Source: Janthinobacterium sp. 1_2014MBL_MicDiv
GTDB taxonomy: Bacteria > Pseudomonadota > Gammaproteobacteria > Burkholderiales > Burkholderiaceae_D
DNA: 64,000 nucleotides
NCBI RefSeq assembly: GCF_001865675.1
Contig: NZ_CP011319.1
Coordinates: 434,001 to 498,000 of the forward strand
Reading direction: 5' to 3'
Shown here: positions 26,590-34,591 of the stretch, piece by piece
Numbering within the stretch: the stretch's first letter is position 1
How the letters are laid out: every line of letters starts with the position of its first letter
Program-made: the position numbers and the translations under genes
Notes under the pieces: model-generated
What the model was told of the DNA's origin: nothing
What the model saw: only the letters and a program-made list of their open reading frames with translations
Database searches by the model: none

Positions 26590-29124
26590 TTACTGGGTAA
26601 CCAGGCTGACCTTGTCGATCACGAACGAGGTTTGCAGCGATGCATCCTCGGTCGCGGCAAACGAGATCTGCACGGTCTGGCCTTTGTAGGCGATCAGGTC
26701 GAAGGTGCGGATCTGGTAGCCGGCCGCCTTGTTCACGTTCGAGTACGAGGCCAGGGTGCCCAGCACCGTGCCGGCGCTGTTTTTCACGGTCACCACCAGC
26801 TTGTCGTACACGGTATTGCCCGTTTCGGCCGTGTCGATATGCAGCGCGAAGGTCAGGCTGGCCGAGGTGGCGGCGGCAGGAATGGCCACGCTTTGCGTCA
26901 GCGATTCGCTGGCCGTCGCGCCATTGCCGCCGAGCCAGGCGTACTTCGTGCCTTCATACGCGGTTTGACCCGTGAAGGTGCCGATGGCGCCCGTGGTGCC
27001 GCTCCATCCCGTGGCGCCGGACTCGAAGCCGCCGTTCGTCACGCGTTCGGTGGCGCTGCTCGTGCCGACGGTGAGGGTGGCGTTGTTCGACGTAGCCGTC
27101 ACGGCAGGCGAGGACGAATCCGTCACCGTGGCCTTGAAGACGGCGCCGTTGTCGGCCGCCACGGTCGTGAAGCTGTAGGCCGGCGACGTGGCGCCGCTGA
27201 TCACGGCGCCGTTGCGGTACCACTTGTAGGTGTACGGCGCCGTGCCGCCACCCGCGCCGACGGCAAACGAAGCGGTGGCGCCCGGCGCGACCGTGATGCT
27301 GGCCGGCTGGCTGGTGATGGTCACCGCGCCGCCCGTCGTCGATTCATCGACGTCGGCGCCCACGTTGATGGCCGCGTACGCGCGCTTGACGGCCGTCGCC
27401 TCGGCGCTGCCCACGCCATACAGTTCCTCGGCTGCCAGCAGCACCTTGTTGCGCGCGTCGGCATAGTTGGTCGACGAGGTGAACTTGGTGGTCGCGGCCT
27501 TGAACCAGATGCGGTAGGCCTTGTCGCTGCCGATACCGGTCATGGCCAGCGGGCTCTTGTTAAGGTAGGAGCTGTAGTAGTCGCTGCTGGCGGTGGAGTT
27601 CGAGCCTTGCGACAGGAAGTAGAACATGCGGTTGTTCGGGCCGCTGCTGTAGTGGACGTCCAGGTTCTTGATGGTGCTGCTCCACGCATTCGGGCTGCTG
27701 CCATCCTTGCTCGGTTTGTACAGCCAACGCAGCGGCTGGCCATTCTTGGCGATCTCCTTGCCCGTCATCCAATCGTTGCCCGTGTTGGGGATGGTGGTGC
27801 CCGTGCCGCCGGCACGCGCATACGCTTCCACCATTTCACCGGCGATGTCCGAGCTCGATTCGTTCAAGCCGCCCGACTCCTGCGAGTAGATCAGGCCCGA
27901 GGTGGCGTCCGTGATGCCGTGGCCCATTTCATGGCCGATCACGTCGATGGAACCGAGGTTGTTGAACGAGCTGCCGCCGTCGCCGATGTACATGCACTTG
28001 CAGCTGCTGTCGTAGTAGGCGTTGTCGTAGGCCGTGTTGACGTGGGCGGCGATGTGGGTGGCCGTGTTGTTGCCGTCCAGGCTGGACCAGCCCAGCACAT
28101 TCTTGTGCGTGTCGTAGGTGTTCATCAGGCCCCACATGGCGTTGACTGCCGCCGTCTGGCCGTTGGCGTTGGTGGTGCTGCCGCCATTGATGTATTGCTG
28201 GCCGTCGCCCCAGGTATTGCTGGTGCTGCTGTACACGCTGCCCGAAGTGGTGCCGTGGTTGGCGTTGGTGATGGCCATGCCGCCGAAGCTGCCACCGGTG
28301 CCGCGGCTGGGGTCCTTCATGGTGTAGGTGCTGCCGGTGAGCGTGGTATTGAGCGGCACCTGGCCGTTGTACTGGCTGTTGCCGATGCCGGCCACGGTTT
28401 TCAGGGCTTTCCACTGGCGCAGGATGCGGCCATCCTTGGCGCTGACGATGGTGTCGTAGTACACCGGCTTGCTGCCGCTGATCATGCGGGTTTGCACCAG
28501 GTAGGCCAGCTCGTAGTGGTCGACCACGTCCTGCACGTCGAGGGCATTGAGCGAGGCTTCCGATTTGTTTTCGGCGCCTGCCACGCGCACCGTTTTCATG
28601 ACGGGGTAGATCAGCAGCTGTGCATGCGGCGGCACATGGTCGACGGCCGGCACGCCGATGCTTTTCACCGCGGCGGCGATGGCCGTTGCGGCGCTGACGG
28701 CGGGCGTGGTGTCGATGTCGGCGGTGGCGCTGCGGGTGACGGAATTGACGCCGCCGCTACCGAGGCCGGAGGCGCGGTCCGAGACCGATTCGCTGACGAT
28801 GTCGCCGGCGTTATTGCTGACCACCACCGTTTCCGAACCAAACACGGGCAAGCCCTTGTAGGTGTGCTGCACGCGGCTGACGCGCGTGCCGCTGACGCCC
28901 GGATGCTGGGCGCCAACGACAAAGCCATGCTCGGTATTCAGGCCGCGGCTGCGCGCCTGTGCCGCCAGTTTGTTGACCAGGCTGGCCGTCTCTTGTGGCG
29001 ACGCCAGGCTGACAGGGGCGGCCATCAGGGTCGGTGGCAGCGGGGTGGCGGCATGTGCCGTCGTGGTGGCCATCAGCGGCAGGGCGGCGATGGATGCGGC
29101 AACTATCGTCAAACGTAAATTCAT
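26590..29124 (-). CDS. Secreted M4 (thermolysin-like) metalloprotease with Ig-like and C-terminal beta domain
   Basis: 844 aa preproprotein. Signal peptide MNLRLTIVAASIAALPLMAT up to AHA. The propeptide has an FTP-type domain (about 50-110) and a PepSY-like domain (about 115-190). The M4 catalytic domain spans about 215-560, with zinc site HEMGH (about residue 398) and third ligand Glu in GGLNESSSDIAGE. Next come an Ig-like domain (about 597-680, SQPASITVAPGATASFAVGA) and a jelly-roll-like module (about 685-844). Such proteases usually cross the outer membrane by type II secretion, and this gene lies directly upstream of the secretion operon on the same strand, making it the leading substrate candidate. 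That link is inference. Confidence 0.93.
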   Translation of the reverse strand: MNLRLTIVAASIAALPLMATTTAHAATPLPPTLMAAPVSLASPQETASLVNKLAAQARSRGLNTEHGFVVGAQHPGVSGTRVSRVQHTYKGLPVFGSETVVVSNNAGDIVSESVSDRASGLGSGGVNSVTRSATADIDTTPAVSAATAIAAAVKSIGVPAVDHVPPHAQLLIYPVMKTVRVAGAENKSEASLNALDVQDVVDHYELAYLVQTRMISGSKPVYYDTIVSAKDGRILRQWKALKTVAGIGNSQYNGQVPLNTTLTGSTYTMKDPSRGTGGSFGGMAITNANHGTTSGSVYSSTSNTWGDGQQYINGGSTTNANGQTAAVNAMWGLMNTYDTHKNVLGWSSLDGNNTATHIAAHVNTAYDNAYYDSSCKCMYIGDGGSSFNNLGSIDVIGHEMGHGITDATSGLIYSQESGGLNESSSDIAGEMVEAYARAGGTGTTIPNTGNDWMTGKEIAKNGQPLRWLYKPSKDGSSPNAWSSTIKNLDVHYSSGPNNRMFYFLSQGSNSTASSDYYSSYLNKSPLAMTGIGSDKAYRIWFKAATTKFTSSTNYADARNKVLLAAEELYGVGSAEATAVKRAYAAINVGADVDESTTGGAVTITSQPASITVAPGATASFAVGAGGGTAPYTYKWYRNGAVISGATSPAYSFTTVAADNGAVFKATVTDSSSPAVTATSNNATLTVGTSSATERVTNGGFESGATGWSGTTGAIGTFTGQTAYEGTKYAWLGGNGATASESLTQSVAIPAAATSASLTFALHIDTAETGNTVYDKLVVTVKNSAGTVLGTLASYSNVNKAAGYQIRTFDLIAYKGQTVQISFAATEDASLQTSFVIDKVSLVTQ

Positions 29125-29790
29125 TTCTGCTCCATGGTATCGGTTAGGAAAATAGTGAATGAGCTGGCCGCGATTGTCTGATGGCCACCCCGGCGTGCCG
29201 GACGACGGGCGGGTAGCCTGCCGCTTTTTTTATGGCGTTACCGCCGGGTAGGGCGACACTAAACTTGTCGATATCGCCATGTCAAAATTTTCAAGAAATG
29301 GGTCAAGCGGGCTTTTTTTGTTAAGAATTGAACATTTATCGGCGCGCTACTATAGGAAAGTTTGATCTGCCGCAAGCTGTAACTTTTGTTTTGGACTAGT
29401 CCCTCAAATGGCGCGTTCTGTTGGCAAAACACTGTTGCATTTTTTAAATGTTGCGATCTACACTAGGTATTCGCGCTGTCCGCTGTCGGGGCAAGGCGTA
29501 GATAAAAAAAGCGCACGCGGCAATGACCGCGTTCACATGGCGCAACGGGAAAAAATCGGGAGTTTCACATGACGTCAGTTCTGCCTTCTGCTAGCGGTTT
29601 CAGCCATTTCCCCTCTGGAGCGGCGTTGATGCTGCATCCGCCTTCCTAGCCGCCGCCCGCCTCTTTCCCGCAAGGGTACTCAGCGAAACCGGCCACGCCT
29701 CCAGGCGCGGCCGCTGGTGCAGTGCAGCCTTTTTTTCAGGAAGGGTTGCCGGCTCCTGGTGCGTGCACCGGAATGCCCGGCACATGAACT
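29125..29790. promoter_or_regulatory. Long divergent intergenic region
   Basis: About 660 bases between the protease start (minus) and the ACT-domain gene (plus). The protease-proximal half (29230-29470) is AT-rich with several T-runs and must hold the protease promoter. The half next to the ACT gene contains one small open frame (see 29569-29649). I could not assign promoter boxes with confidence. Confidence 0.5.
29569..29649 (+). CDS. Possible 26-residue leader ORF
   Basis: ATG at 29569 with GGGAG six bases upstream, running 26 codons to TAG; the product is MTSVLPSASGFSHFPSGAAL plus six residues. It precedes the ACT-domain gene by about 140 bases. It has no recognisable motif and no run of a single amino acid that would make it a classic attenuator peptide. 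Its support is the ribosome site only. Confidence 0.25.
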   Translation: MTSVLPSASGFSHFPSGAALMLHPPS

Positions 29791-30447
29791 ATGCTTTCGA
29801 TAGCGACTAAAGTGGAACAGATCGTGATGGAGTCGGCGTTTCTCAGCGAGGGCCTGGGCCGCGGCTTGCTCAACCTCTCGGAGCTGGCGCGCCAGCTGCA
29901 GCCGCAATTGCAGACCGACTTGTGGAAACCGGTAGGCCAGGCCGCCGTGGTGATGGCGCTGCGCCGCCTGGCCGAACGCATGCCGCAGCAGAAAAGCGGC
30001 GAGATCGTGCTGGCGCACCGCGCGGGAGAACTGTCCACGCGCAGCGAATTGATGATTTTTACCTACCGTTACTCCGACCAGACGTATGACTGCCAGCGCC
30101 AGTTGCTGGCGCTGGCAGCGCCGCAGCGCGGCACCTTCATTACCGTGACGCGCGGCGTCAACGAGGTGATGGTGATCTGCAGCCGCTCGCTGCATGCGCT
30201 GGTGGACGAGGTCTTTGGCGGCGAGCAGGAACTGGCGCGCCTCGAGCGCGTGACGGCCGTGACCCTGCATCTGGCCCCCGAGACCTGCTATACGCCAGGC
30301 GTGTATCACGCCATCCTCAAGCGCCTGGCCTGGGAGCGCATCAACCTGATCAACATCATTTGCACCTACACCGAGCTGACCTTGCTGCTCGAAGCATCGC
30401 AGACGGGCGCCGCCTTCTCCGTCCTGTCGAAAATCGTCGCCCAATAA
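29791..30447 (+). CDS. ACT-domain protein (regulatory domain of aspartate-kinase type)
   Basis: 218 aa soluble protein. The C-terminal half (about 135-218) resembles the paired ACT domains of aspartate kinase (FITVTRGVNEVMVICS; VYHAILKRLAWERINLINII). No kinase domain precedes it, so it cannot make aspartyl phosphate. The first 120 residues are helical and may act as a DNA-binding or oligomerisation part; I do not recognise them. Likely an amino-acid-sensing regulator. The start is uncertain: ATG 29791 lacks a clear ribosome site and ATG 29827 is an alternative. It converges on argH. Confidence 0.6.
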   Translation: MLSIATKVEQIVMESAFLSEGLGRGLLNLSELARQLQPQLQTDLWKPVGQAAVVMALRRLAERMPQQKSGEIVLAHRAGELSTRSELMIFTYRYSDQTYDCQRQLLALAAPQRGTFITVTRGVNEVMVICSRSLHALVDEVFGGEQELARLERVTAVTLHLAPETCYTPGVYHAILKRLAWERINLINIICTYTELTLLLEASQTGAAFSVLSKIVAQ

Positions 30448-30479
30448 AAAACGCCCCGCTGCATCGCTGCTGCGGGGCG
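30446..30479 (-). terminator. Rho-independent terminator of argH
   Basis: Read on the minus strand, stem CGCCCCGC (30479-30472) / GCGGGGCG (30459-30452) is followed by six T (30451-30446), 21 bases past the argH stop. On the plus strand the same hairpin follows the ACT gene but lacks a T-tract there. Confidence 0.85.
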
Positions 30480-30499
30480 CTTGCCGGGGAAATCCCCGC

Positions 30500-31897
30500 T
30501 TATTTTTCCAGCTGCGTGCGCACGCGGGCGATCGCGGCGCGCACCTGGCGCGGCGCGGTGCCGCCCACGTGGTCGCGCGCGGCGACGGAGCCTTCCAGGG
30601 TCAGCACCTCGAACACGTCTTCGCCGGTCAGCGGAGAAAACGCGCGCAGCTGCTCCAGCGACAGGTCGGCCAGGTCGCAGCCCGCATCGACGCAGGCGCG
30701 CACGGCCAGGGCCACCGCTTCATGGGCATCGCGGAAAGGCAAGCCCTTCTTGACCAGGTAGTCGGCCAGGTCGGTCGCCGTGGCGTAGCCTTGCAGGGCG
30801 GCCGCGCGCATGGCTTCCGGCTTGACCGTGATGCCGCCGGCCATGTCGGCAAAGATGCGCAGGGTGTCGATGACGGTGTCGACGGTGTCGAACAGCGGTT
30901 CCTTGTCTTCCTGGTTGTCCTTGTTATAGGCCAGCGGCTGGCCTTTCATCAGGGTCAGCAGGCCGATCAGGTGGCCGTAGACGCGGCCGGTCTTGCCGCG
31001 CGCCAGTTCCGGCACGTCCGGGTTTTTCTTTTGCGGCATGATCGACGAGCCGGTGCAGAAGCGGTCGGCGATGTCGATGAAGCCGATGCGCGGGCTCATC
31101 CAGATCACCAGTTCCTCGGCCATGCGCGACACGTGCATCATCAGCACGGCGGAGGCGGCGCAGAATTCGATGGCGAAGTCGCGGTCCGAGACGGCGTCGA
31201 GCGAATTGTGGCAGACGTCGTCAAAGCCCAGCGTCTTGGCCACGCGCAGGCGGTCGATGGGGAAGGTGGTGCCGGCCAGTGCGGCGGCGCCCAGCGGCAG
31301 GCGGTTGACGCGCTTGCGGGTGTCGGCCATGCGCTCGGCATCGCGGCCGAACATTTCAACATAGGCCAGCATGTGGTGGCCGAAGGTGATCGGCTGCGCC
31401 ACCTGCATGTGGGTAAAGCCCGGCATGATGGTGTCGGCATGCTGCTCGGCCAGGTCCGTCAGCGCGCCGCGCAGGGTGGCCAGCAGGGCGGTGATGTCGT
31501 CGATGGCGGAACGCACGTACAGGCGGATGTCGGTGGCCACCTGGTCGTTGCGCGAACGGCCCGTGTGCAGGCGCTTGCCCGCATCGCCTACCAGCTCGGT
31601 CAGGCGTTTTTCGATATTCAGGTGGACATCTTCCAGGTCCAGCAGCCATTCGAACTGGCCGGCGGCGATTTCCTGCGAAATTTGCGCCATGCCGCGCTGG
31701 ATTTCAGCGTAGTCGGCCGGGCTGATGATGGCTTGCGCATGCAGCATTTCCGCATGGGCCAGCGAACCTTCGATATCGAACAGCGCCAGGCGCTTGTCAA
31801 AAAATACAGAAGCGGTATAGCGCTTGACGAGGTCCGAGACCGGTTCGGAAAACCGGGCCGACCAGGCTTCGCCCTTTTTGGAGAATTGATCAGTCAT
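30500..31897 (-). CDS. argH: Argininosuccinate lyase
   Basis: 465 aa, homotetrameric cytoplasmic enzyme that splits argininosuccinate into arginine and fumarate, the last step of arginine synthesis. The fumarase/lyase superfamily signature GSSIMPQKKNPDVPE (about residues 280-295) carries the catalytic Ser. TGRSRNDQVATD and HMQVAQPITFGHH are further active-site segments. The length is normal. It stands alone on the minus strand with its own terminator. The cyanophycin genes 6 kb away would release arginine, but argH is a housekeeping gene and need not be linked to them. Confidence 0.96.
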   Translation of the reverse strand: MTDQFSKKGEAWSARFSEPVSDLVKRYTASVFFDKRLALFDIEGSLAHAEMLHAQAIISPADYAEIQRGMAQISQEIAAGQFEWLLDLEDVHLNIEKRLTELVGDAGKRLHTGRSRNDQVATDIRLYVRSAIDDITALLATLRGALTDLAEQHADTIMPGFTHMQVAQPITFGHHMLAYVEMFGRDAERMADTRKRVNRLPLGAAALAGTTFPIDRLRVAKTLGFDDVCHNSLDAVSDRDFAIEFCAASAVLMMHVSRMAEELVIWMSPRIGFIDIADRFCTGSSIMPQKKNPDVPELARGKTGRVYGHLIGLLTLMKGQPLAYNKDNQEDKEPLFDTVDTVIDTLRIFADMAGGITVKPEAMRAAALQGYATATDLADYLVKKGLPFRDAHEAVALAVRACVDAGCDLADLSLEQLRAFSPLTGEDVFEVLTLEGSVAARDHVGGTAPRQVRAAIARVRTQLEK

Positions 31898-32014
31898 GAA
31901 AGAAGTCCTTTAGTGTAGGGCGATTATAAACAAGGTTGGCCTGCGGTAGGGCTTTTAGGGCCTTTCCCAGCGCGGAAATGGCCTGGAATGGGGCTTGCAA
32001 GCCTCAAACGGCGC

Positions 32015-32050
32015 GCCGGATGCCCGCCATGCGTTCCATCCGGCCTTTTT
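32015..32050 (+). terminator. Terminator-like hairpin upstream of repeat copy A
   Basis: Arms GCCGGATG (32015-32022) and CATCCGGC (32037-32044), 14-base loop, then C and five T. No plus-strand gene ends nearby, so it may shield the small-gene promoter from read-through. The homology shared with copy B begins at the very next base. Confidence 0.5.
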
Positions 32051-32480
32051 GTATTCTGTCCCGCAAATTGTGCGTTTGGTCGCAATCCGATGGCGGTTCA
32101 GGGACGATAAGCCTACAGTTCAATCATCGCAGGACCCAACCACCGACCCAAAGGAAAACATCATGAACATCGCTAAAAACATGGAAGCCATCTTCGTTGC
32201 CATCATCGCCATCGCTGCCGCCACCAGCCTGGCCACCGCCTCGGTGCCGAAGTTCCGCGCCGCGCCTGCGACCATCGTGGCCAGCGCCGACGCCGCCACC
32301 ATGCACACGGTCTACGTCAGCGCCAAGCGCTTGAGCGCCGCAGAAAAAGCCGCCCTGTAAGCACGGCGATGCCATGCGGGCAGTATCGCCAACAGCAGTC
32401 GCAGCACCTCGTAGCATCCCATCACGGGCAATCGGAACGGGCGGCGCCCCCGGTTCTCTCCAGCCCTGGTGACGGCAGCA
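32051..32480 (+). repeat. Direct repeat copy A (small-gene cassette)
   Basis: About 430 bases homologous to 35990-36427. It comprises a conserved 110-base leader starting GTATTCTGTCCCGC, a small coding region (32163-32360), a less conserved spacer, and a nearly invariant 54-base 3' element at 32426-32479 (three mismatches to copy B). Confidence 0.85.
32163..32360 (+). CDS. Small exported protein, copy A
   Basis: 65 aa, unrecognised. The N-terminus MNIAKNMEAIFVAIIAIAAA forms one hydrophobic helix compatible with a signal peptide (possible cut near ATAS) or membrane anchor. The short remainder ends SAKRLSAAEKAAL. It is about 90% identical to the protein at 36103-36303, most differences lying in the middle. 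AAAGGA precedes the ATG. Strong conservation of leader, both protein ends and 3' element between copies argues that it is a real gene. Function unknown. Confidence 0.75.
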   Translation: MNIAKNMEAIFVAIIAIAAATSLATASVPKFRAAPATIVASADAATMHTVYVSAKRLSAAEKAAL

Positions 32481-32627
32481 ATACACAGTAACAGCAGACA
32501 GCAGACGGCAGACAGCAGTCACAGTCAGTCACAACGGCGGAACGCAAGCTTCCAGCCAGCCTATTCTTACCAGCTATTCTCATCATGAGCCACCGGCGGC
32601 GCGCCGACGGCAGTGGACCGCTACGCC

Positions 32628-34175
32628 CTAGCGCATTTCGCCCAGGGCCCAGCGCACTTCGCCAGCCACGTCGGGATCCGGATCGTTCAGCTGCCGTTGC
32701 AGCATGGGGATGCTCGCGGCAACCTGCAGGTCGCCCAGCGCATGCGCCACGCGGCGGCGGACCACGGCATCCTGGTCGCCGAGCATGGCGATCAGGGGCG
32801 ACAGCCAGCGCGTCTCCCGCATGTCGCCCAGCGCACCGGCCGCCTCGGCGCGCACCGACGCCTCCGGATCTGCCAGCAGTGCCGCCACCGCGGGCGCCGT
32901 TTCGGGAAAGCGCATCTCGCCCAGGCCCCACACGGCAAGCCGTCGCACCACGGGGCGCGGATCGCGCAAGGCCAGCAGCAGGGGCGGTATCGCGGCGCGC
33001 TGGCGGAACGATGGACCTTCGGCCGCATGGCGCAGCGCGTAGTCGCCGGCGCGCATCGCGGCGGCCAGCTGGGTGAAATTGGGATTGTCCAGGGCTTGCA
33101 GCAAGGCGATCGGGTCCTGGTTCCTGGCGCCGGAGGCGGGCAGCAGGCTGTCCGGCCACAGCACATGTTCGCCGCGCAGCTGGAGGCTGGCGACCAGGCA
33201 CACGAGCACCAGGCTGGCCAGCGTTCCGCTCCACCATTGGCGTCCCGTGACGCGGCCGCGCGGACGATGCGCTTCCAGTAGCGCCGCGATGCGGGCGCCC
33301 AGCATGGCGCCGCTGCTGGCGATGCGGTTGGCCAGGCGCCGTGCCGGCGTGGCGACGGTTCCCGAAGCGAAGGCCTGGCGCGAGACCGTGAGCAGGGTGT
33401 GGGCGTAGTGCGACGGCGTGGCGCCGGCTGCCAGCACGGCGTCGTCGGCCGCGCATTCCGTATCGTGTTCGAGCATGCGCAGCAGCGGATACATCAGCGG
33501 CTGCCACCAGTACAGGGCGAGCAGCACGCGCGCCAGCAGCAGCATGGGCCAGTCATGCGCGCGGAGATGCGCGAGTTCGTGGGCCAGCACCGCCTGCGGC
33601 GCGGCGTTGGCGGCGCTGTGCCGGTCCAGCACGATCACGGGATGCCGCCAGCCCCAGCTGTATGGCGAGGACGCCGTATCCGACAGCAGCAGGCGCGCGG
33701 GGCGGCGCAGCCGCAGCGACAGATGCAGGCTGTGCAAGGCCGCTTCCCAGGCCGGCGCTTCGAACCGCTGCGCGGCAGCGGCGGCCTGGCGCAAGCGCTG
33801 CAGGTTCAGCGCGAGGCGCAGCAGATGGCACAGCACGCCCAAGGCGTACACGGCAAGCAGCCAGCGTCCCAGCCGGGCGGCACGCTCGGGCATGGACACG
33901 GCATCCTCGACGGCGGGCAGTGCGGCGGTCGTCACGCTGGCCGGGATGACGAGCGGCGGATCGAGCAGGGCCGACACGGCCAGCGGCATGCGCAGCGGCA
34001 GTTGCGGAAGCGACAGCCAGAACAGCGGCAGCAACAGCAGCGCCACCAGGCCGCAGCGCGCGGCAAATACGCGGCGCGCCGCCGAGGCGCGATACAGCAG
34101 CCGCAGCGCCAGCAGCAACAGCACGACCGTCACGCTATGCTTCAGCAGAAGCTGCGCGAGGTCGGTTCCCGCCAT
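32628..34175 (-). CDS. M56 (BlaR1/MecR1-like) membrane metallopeptidase with C-terminal HEAT repeats
   Basis: 515 aa. About four membrane helices (near 12-28, 40-58, 105-125, 315-335) surround a cytoplasmic gluzincin domain with HELAH (about residue 199) and the downstream ligand Glu in HDTECAADDAVL. After the last helix, where BlaR1 carries a penicillin-binding sensor, this protein instead has a HEAT-repeat array of about 170 residues (for example DPRPVVRRLAVWGLGEM and DPEASVRAEAAGALGDM). The expected role is cleavage of the adjacent BlaI repressor after a periplasmic signal; the HEAT region would sense something other than a beta-lactam. It overlaps blaI by one base. Confidence 0.88.
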   Translation of the reverse strand: MAGTDLAQLLLKHSVTVVLLLLALRLLYRASAARRVFAARCGLVALLLLPLFWLSLPQLPLRMPLAVSALLDPPLVIPASVTTAALPAVEDAVSMPERAARLGRWLLAVYALGVLCHLLRLALNLQRLRQAAAAAQRFEAPAWEAALHSLHLSLRLRRPARLLLSDTASSPYSWGWRHPVIVLDRHSAANAAPQAVLAHELAHLRAHDWPMLLLARVLLALYWWQPLMYPLLRMLEHDTECAADDAVLAAGATPSHYAHTLLTVSRQAFASGTVATPARRLANRIASSGAMLGARIAALLEAHRPRGRVTGRQWWSGTLASLVLVCLVASLQLRGEHVLWPDSLLPASGARNQDPIALLQALDNPNFTQLAAAMRAGDYALRHAAEGPSFRQRAAIPPLLLALRDPRPVVRRLAVWGLGEMRFPETAPAVAALLADPEASVRAEAAGALGDMRETRWLSPLIAMLGDQDAVVRRRVAHALGDLQVAASIPMLQRQLNDPDPDVAGEVRWALGEMR

Positions 34176-34591
34176 CAGCGGCCTTCCTTGCGTGCCTTCG
34201 CGATCATCGCCTCGAGGTCATCGAGCTCTTTCGAACTCAGTTCGCCCGACATGCCGAGCAAGGCCGTTGCGGCGCTGGCCTTGGAATTGTTGAAGAAGGT
34301 GCCGACCAGTTTTTTCAGCGCGGACTCGCGCACCTTGGCCTGCGGCGCCACTGCGCTGTACAGATAGCGCTGGCCGTCGACGCGATGCTGGAGTATGCCC
34401 TTGGTTTCCAGCCGCGCCAGCATGGCGCGCACCGCCGAATTGCTCAGGTCGGGTTTCAGTTCTTCCTGGAGCTGCGCGGCGGTAGCCTCCTGCAGCCGGT
34501 AGACGCACTCGACGACCTGTCGTTCGCGCGGCGCCAGGTCTTCCAGCCCGCGCATCTCGGTTGCCGCAATGGCTGGCGCATTTTTTTTCAT
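34175..34591 (-). CDS. BlaI/MecI-family repressor
   Basis: 138 aa. A winged helix (about residues 20-90) with AAQLQEELKPDLSNSAVRAM as recognition region and a helical C-terminal dimerisation part. The segment GTFFNNSKAS near residue 98 corresponds to the place where BlaI and MecI are cut (Asn-Phe region) by their membrane peptidase. It overlaps the hydrolase gene by four bases and the M56 gene by one, the usual regulator/sensor pair. A matching tandem operator lies upstream of the operon (35870-35901). Confidence 0.92.
   Translation of the reverse strand: MKKNAPAIAATEMRGLEDLAPRERQVVECVYRLQEATAAQLQEELKPDLSNSAVRAMLARLETKGILQHRVDGQRYLYSAVAPQAKVRESALKKLVGTFFNNSKASAATALLGMSGELSSKELDDLEAMIAKARKEGR

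Noticed and set aside
29422..29438. Sigma-54-like TGGCA...TTGC pattern
   Set aside because: The GG to GC distance is 14 bases instead of the required 12.
32422..33507. Minus-strand open frame of 361 codons overlapping the M56 gene end
   Set aside because: Same strand but a different frame, no family resemblance; the M56 frame with HELAH and HEAT repeats is clearly the coding one.
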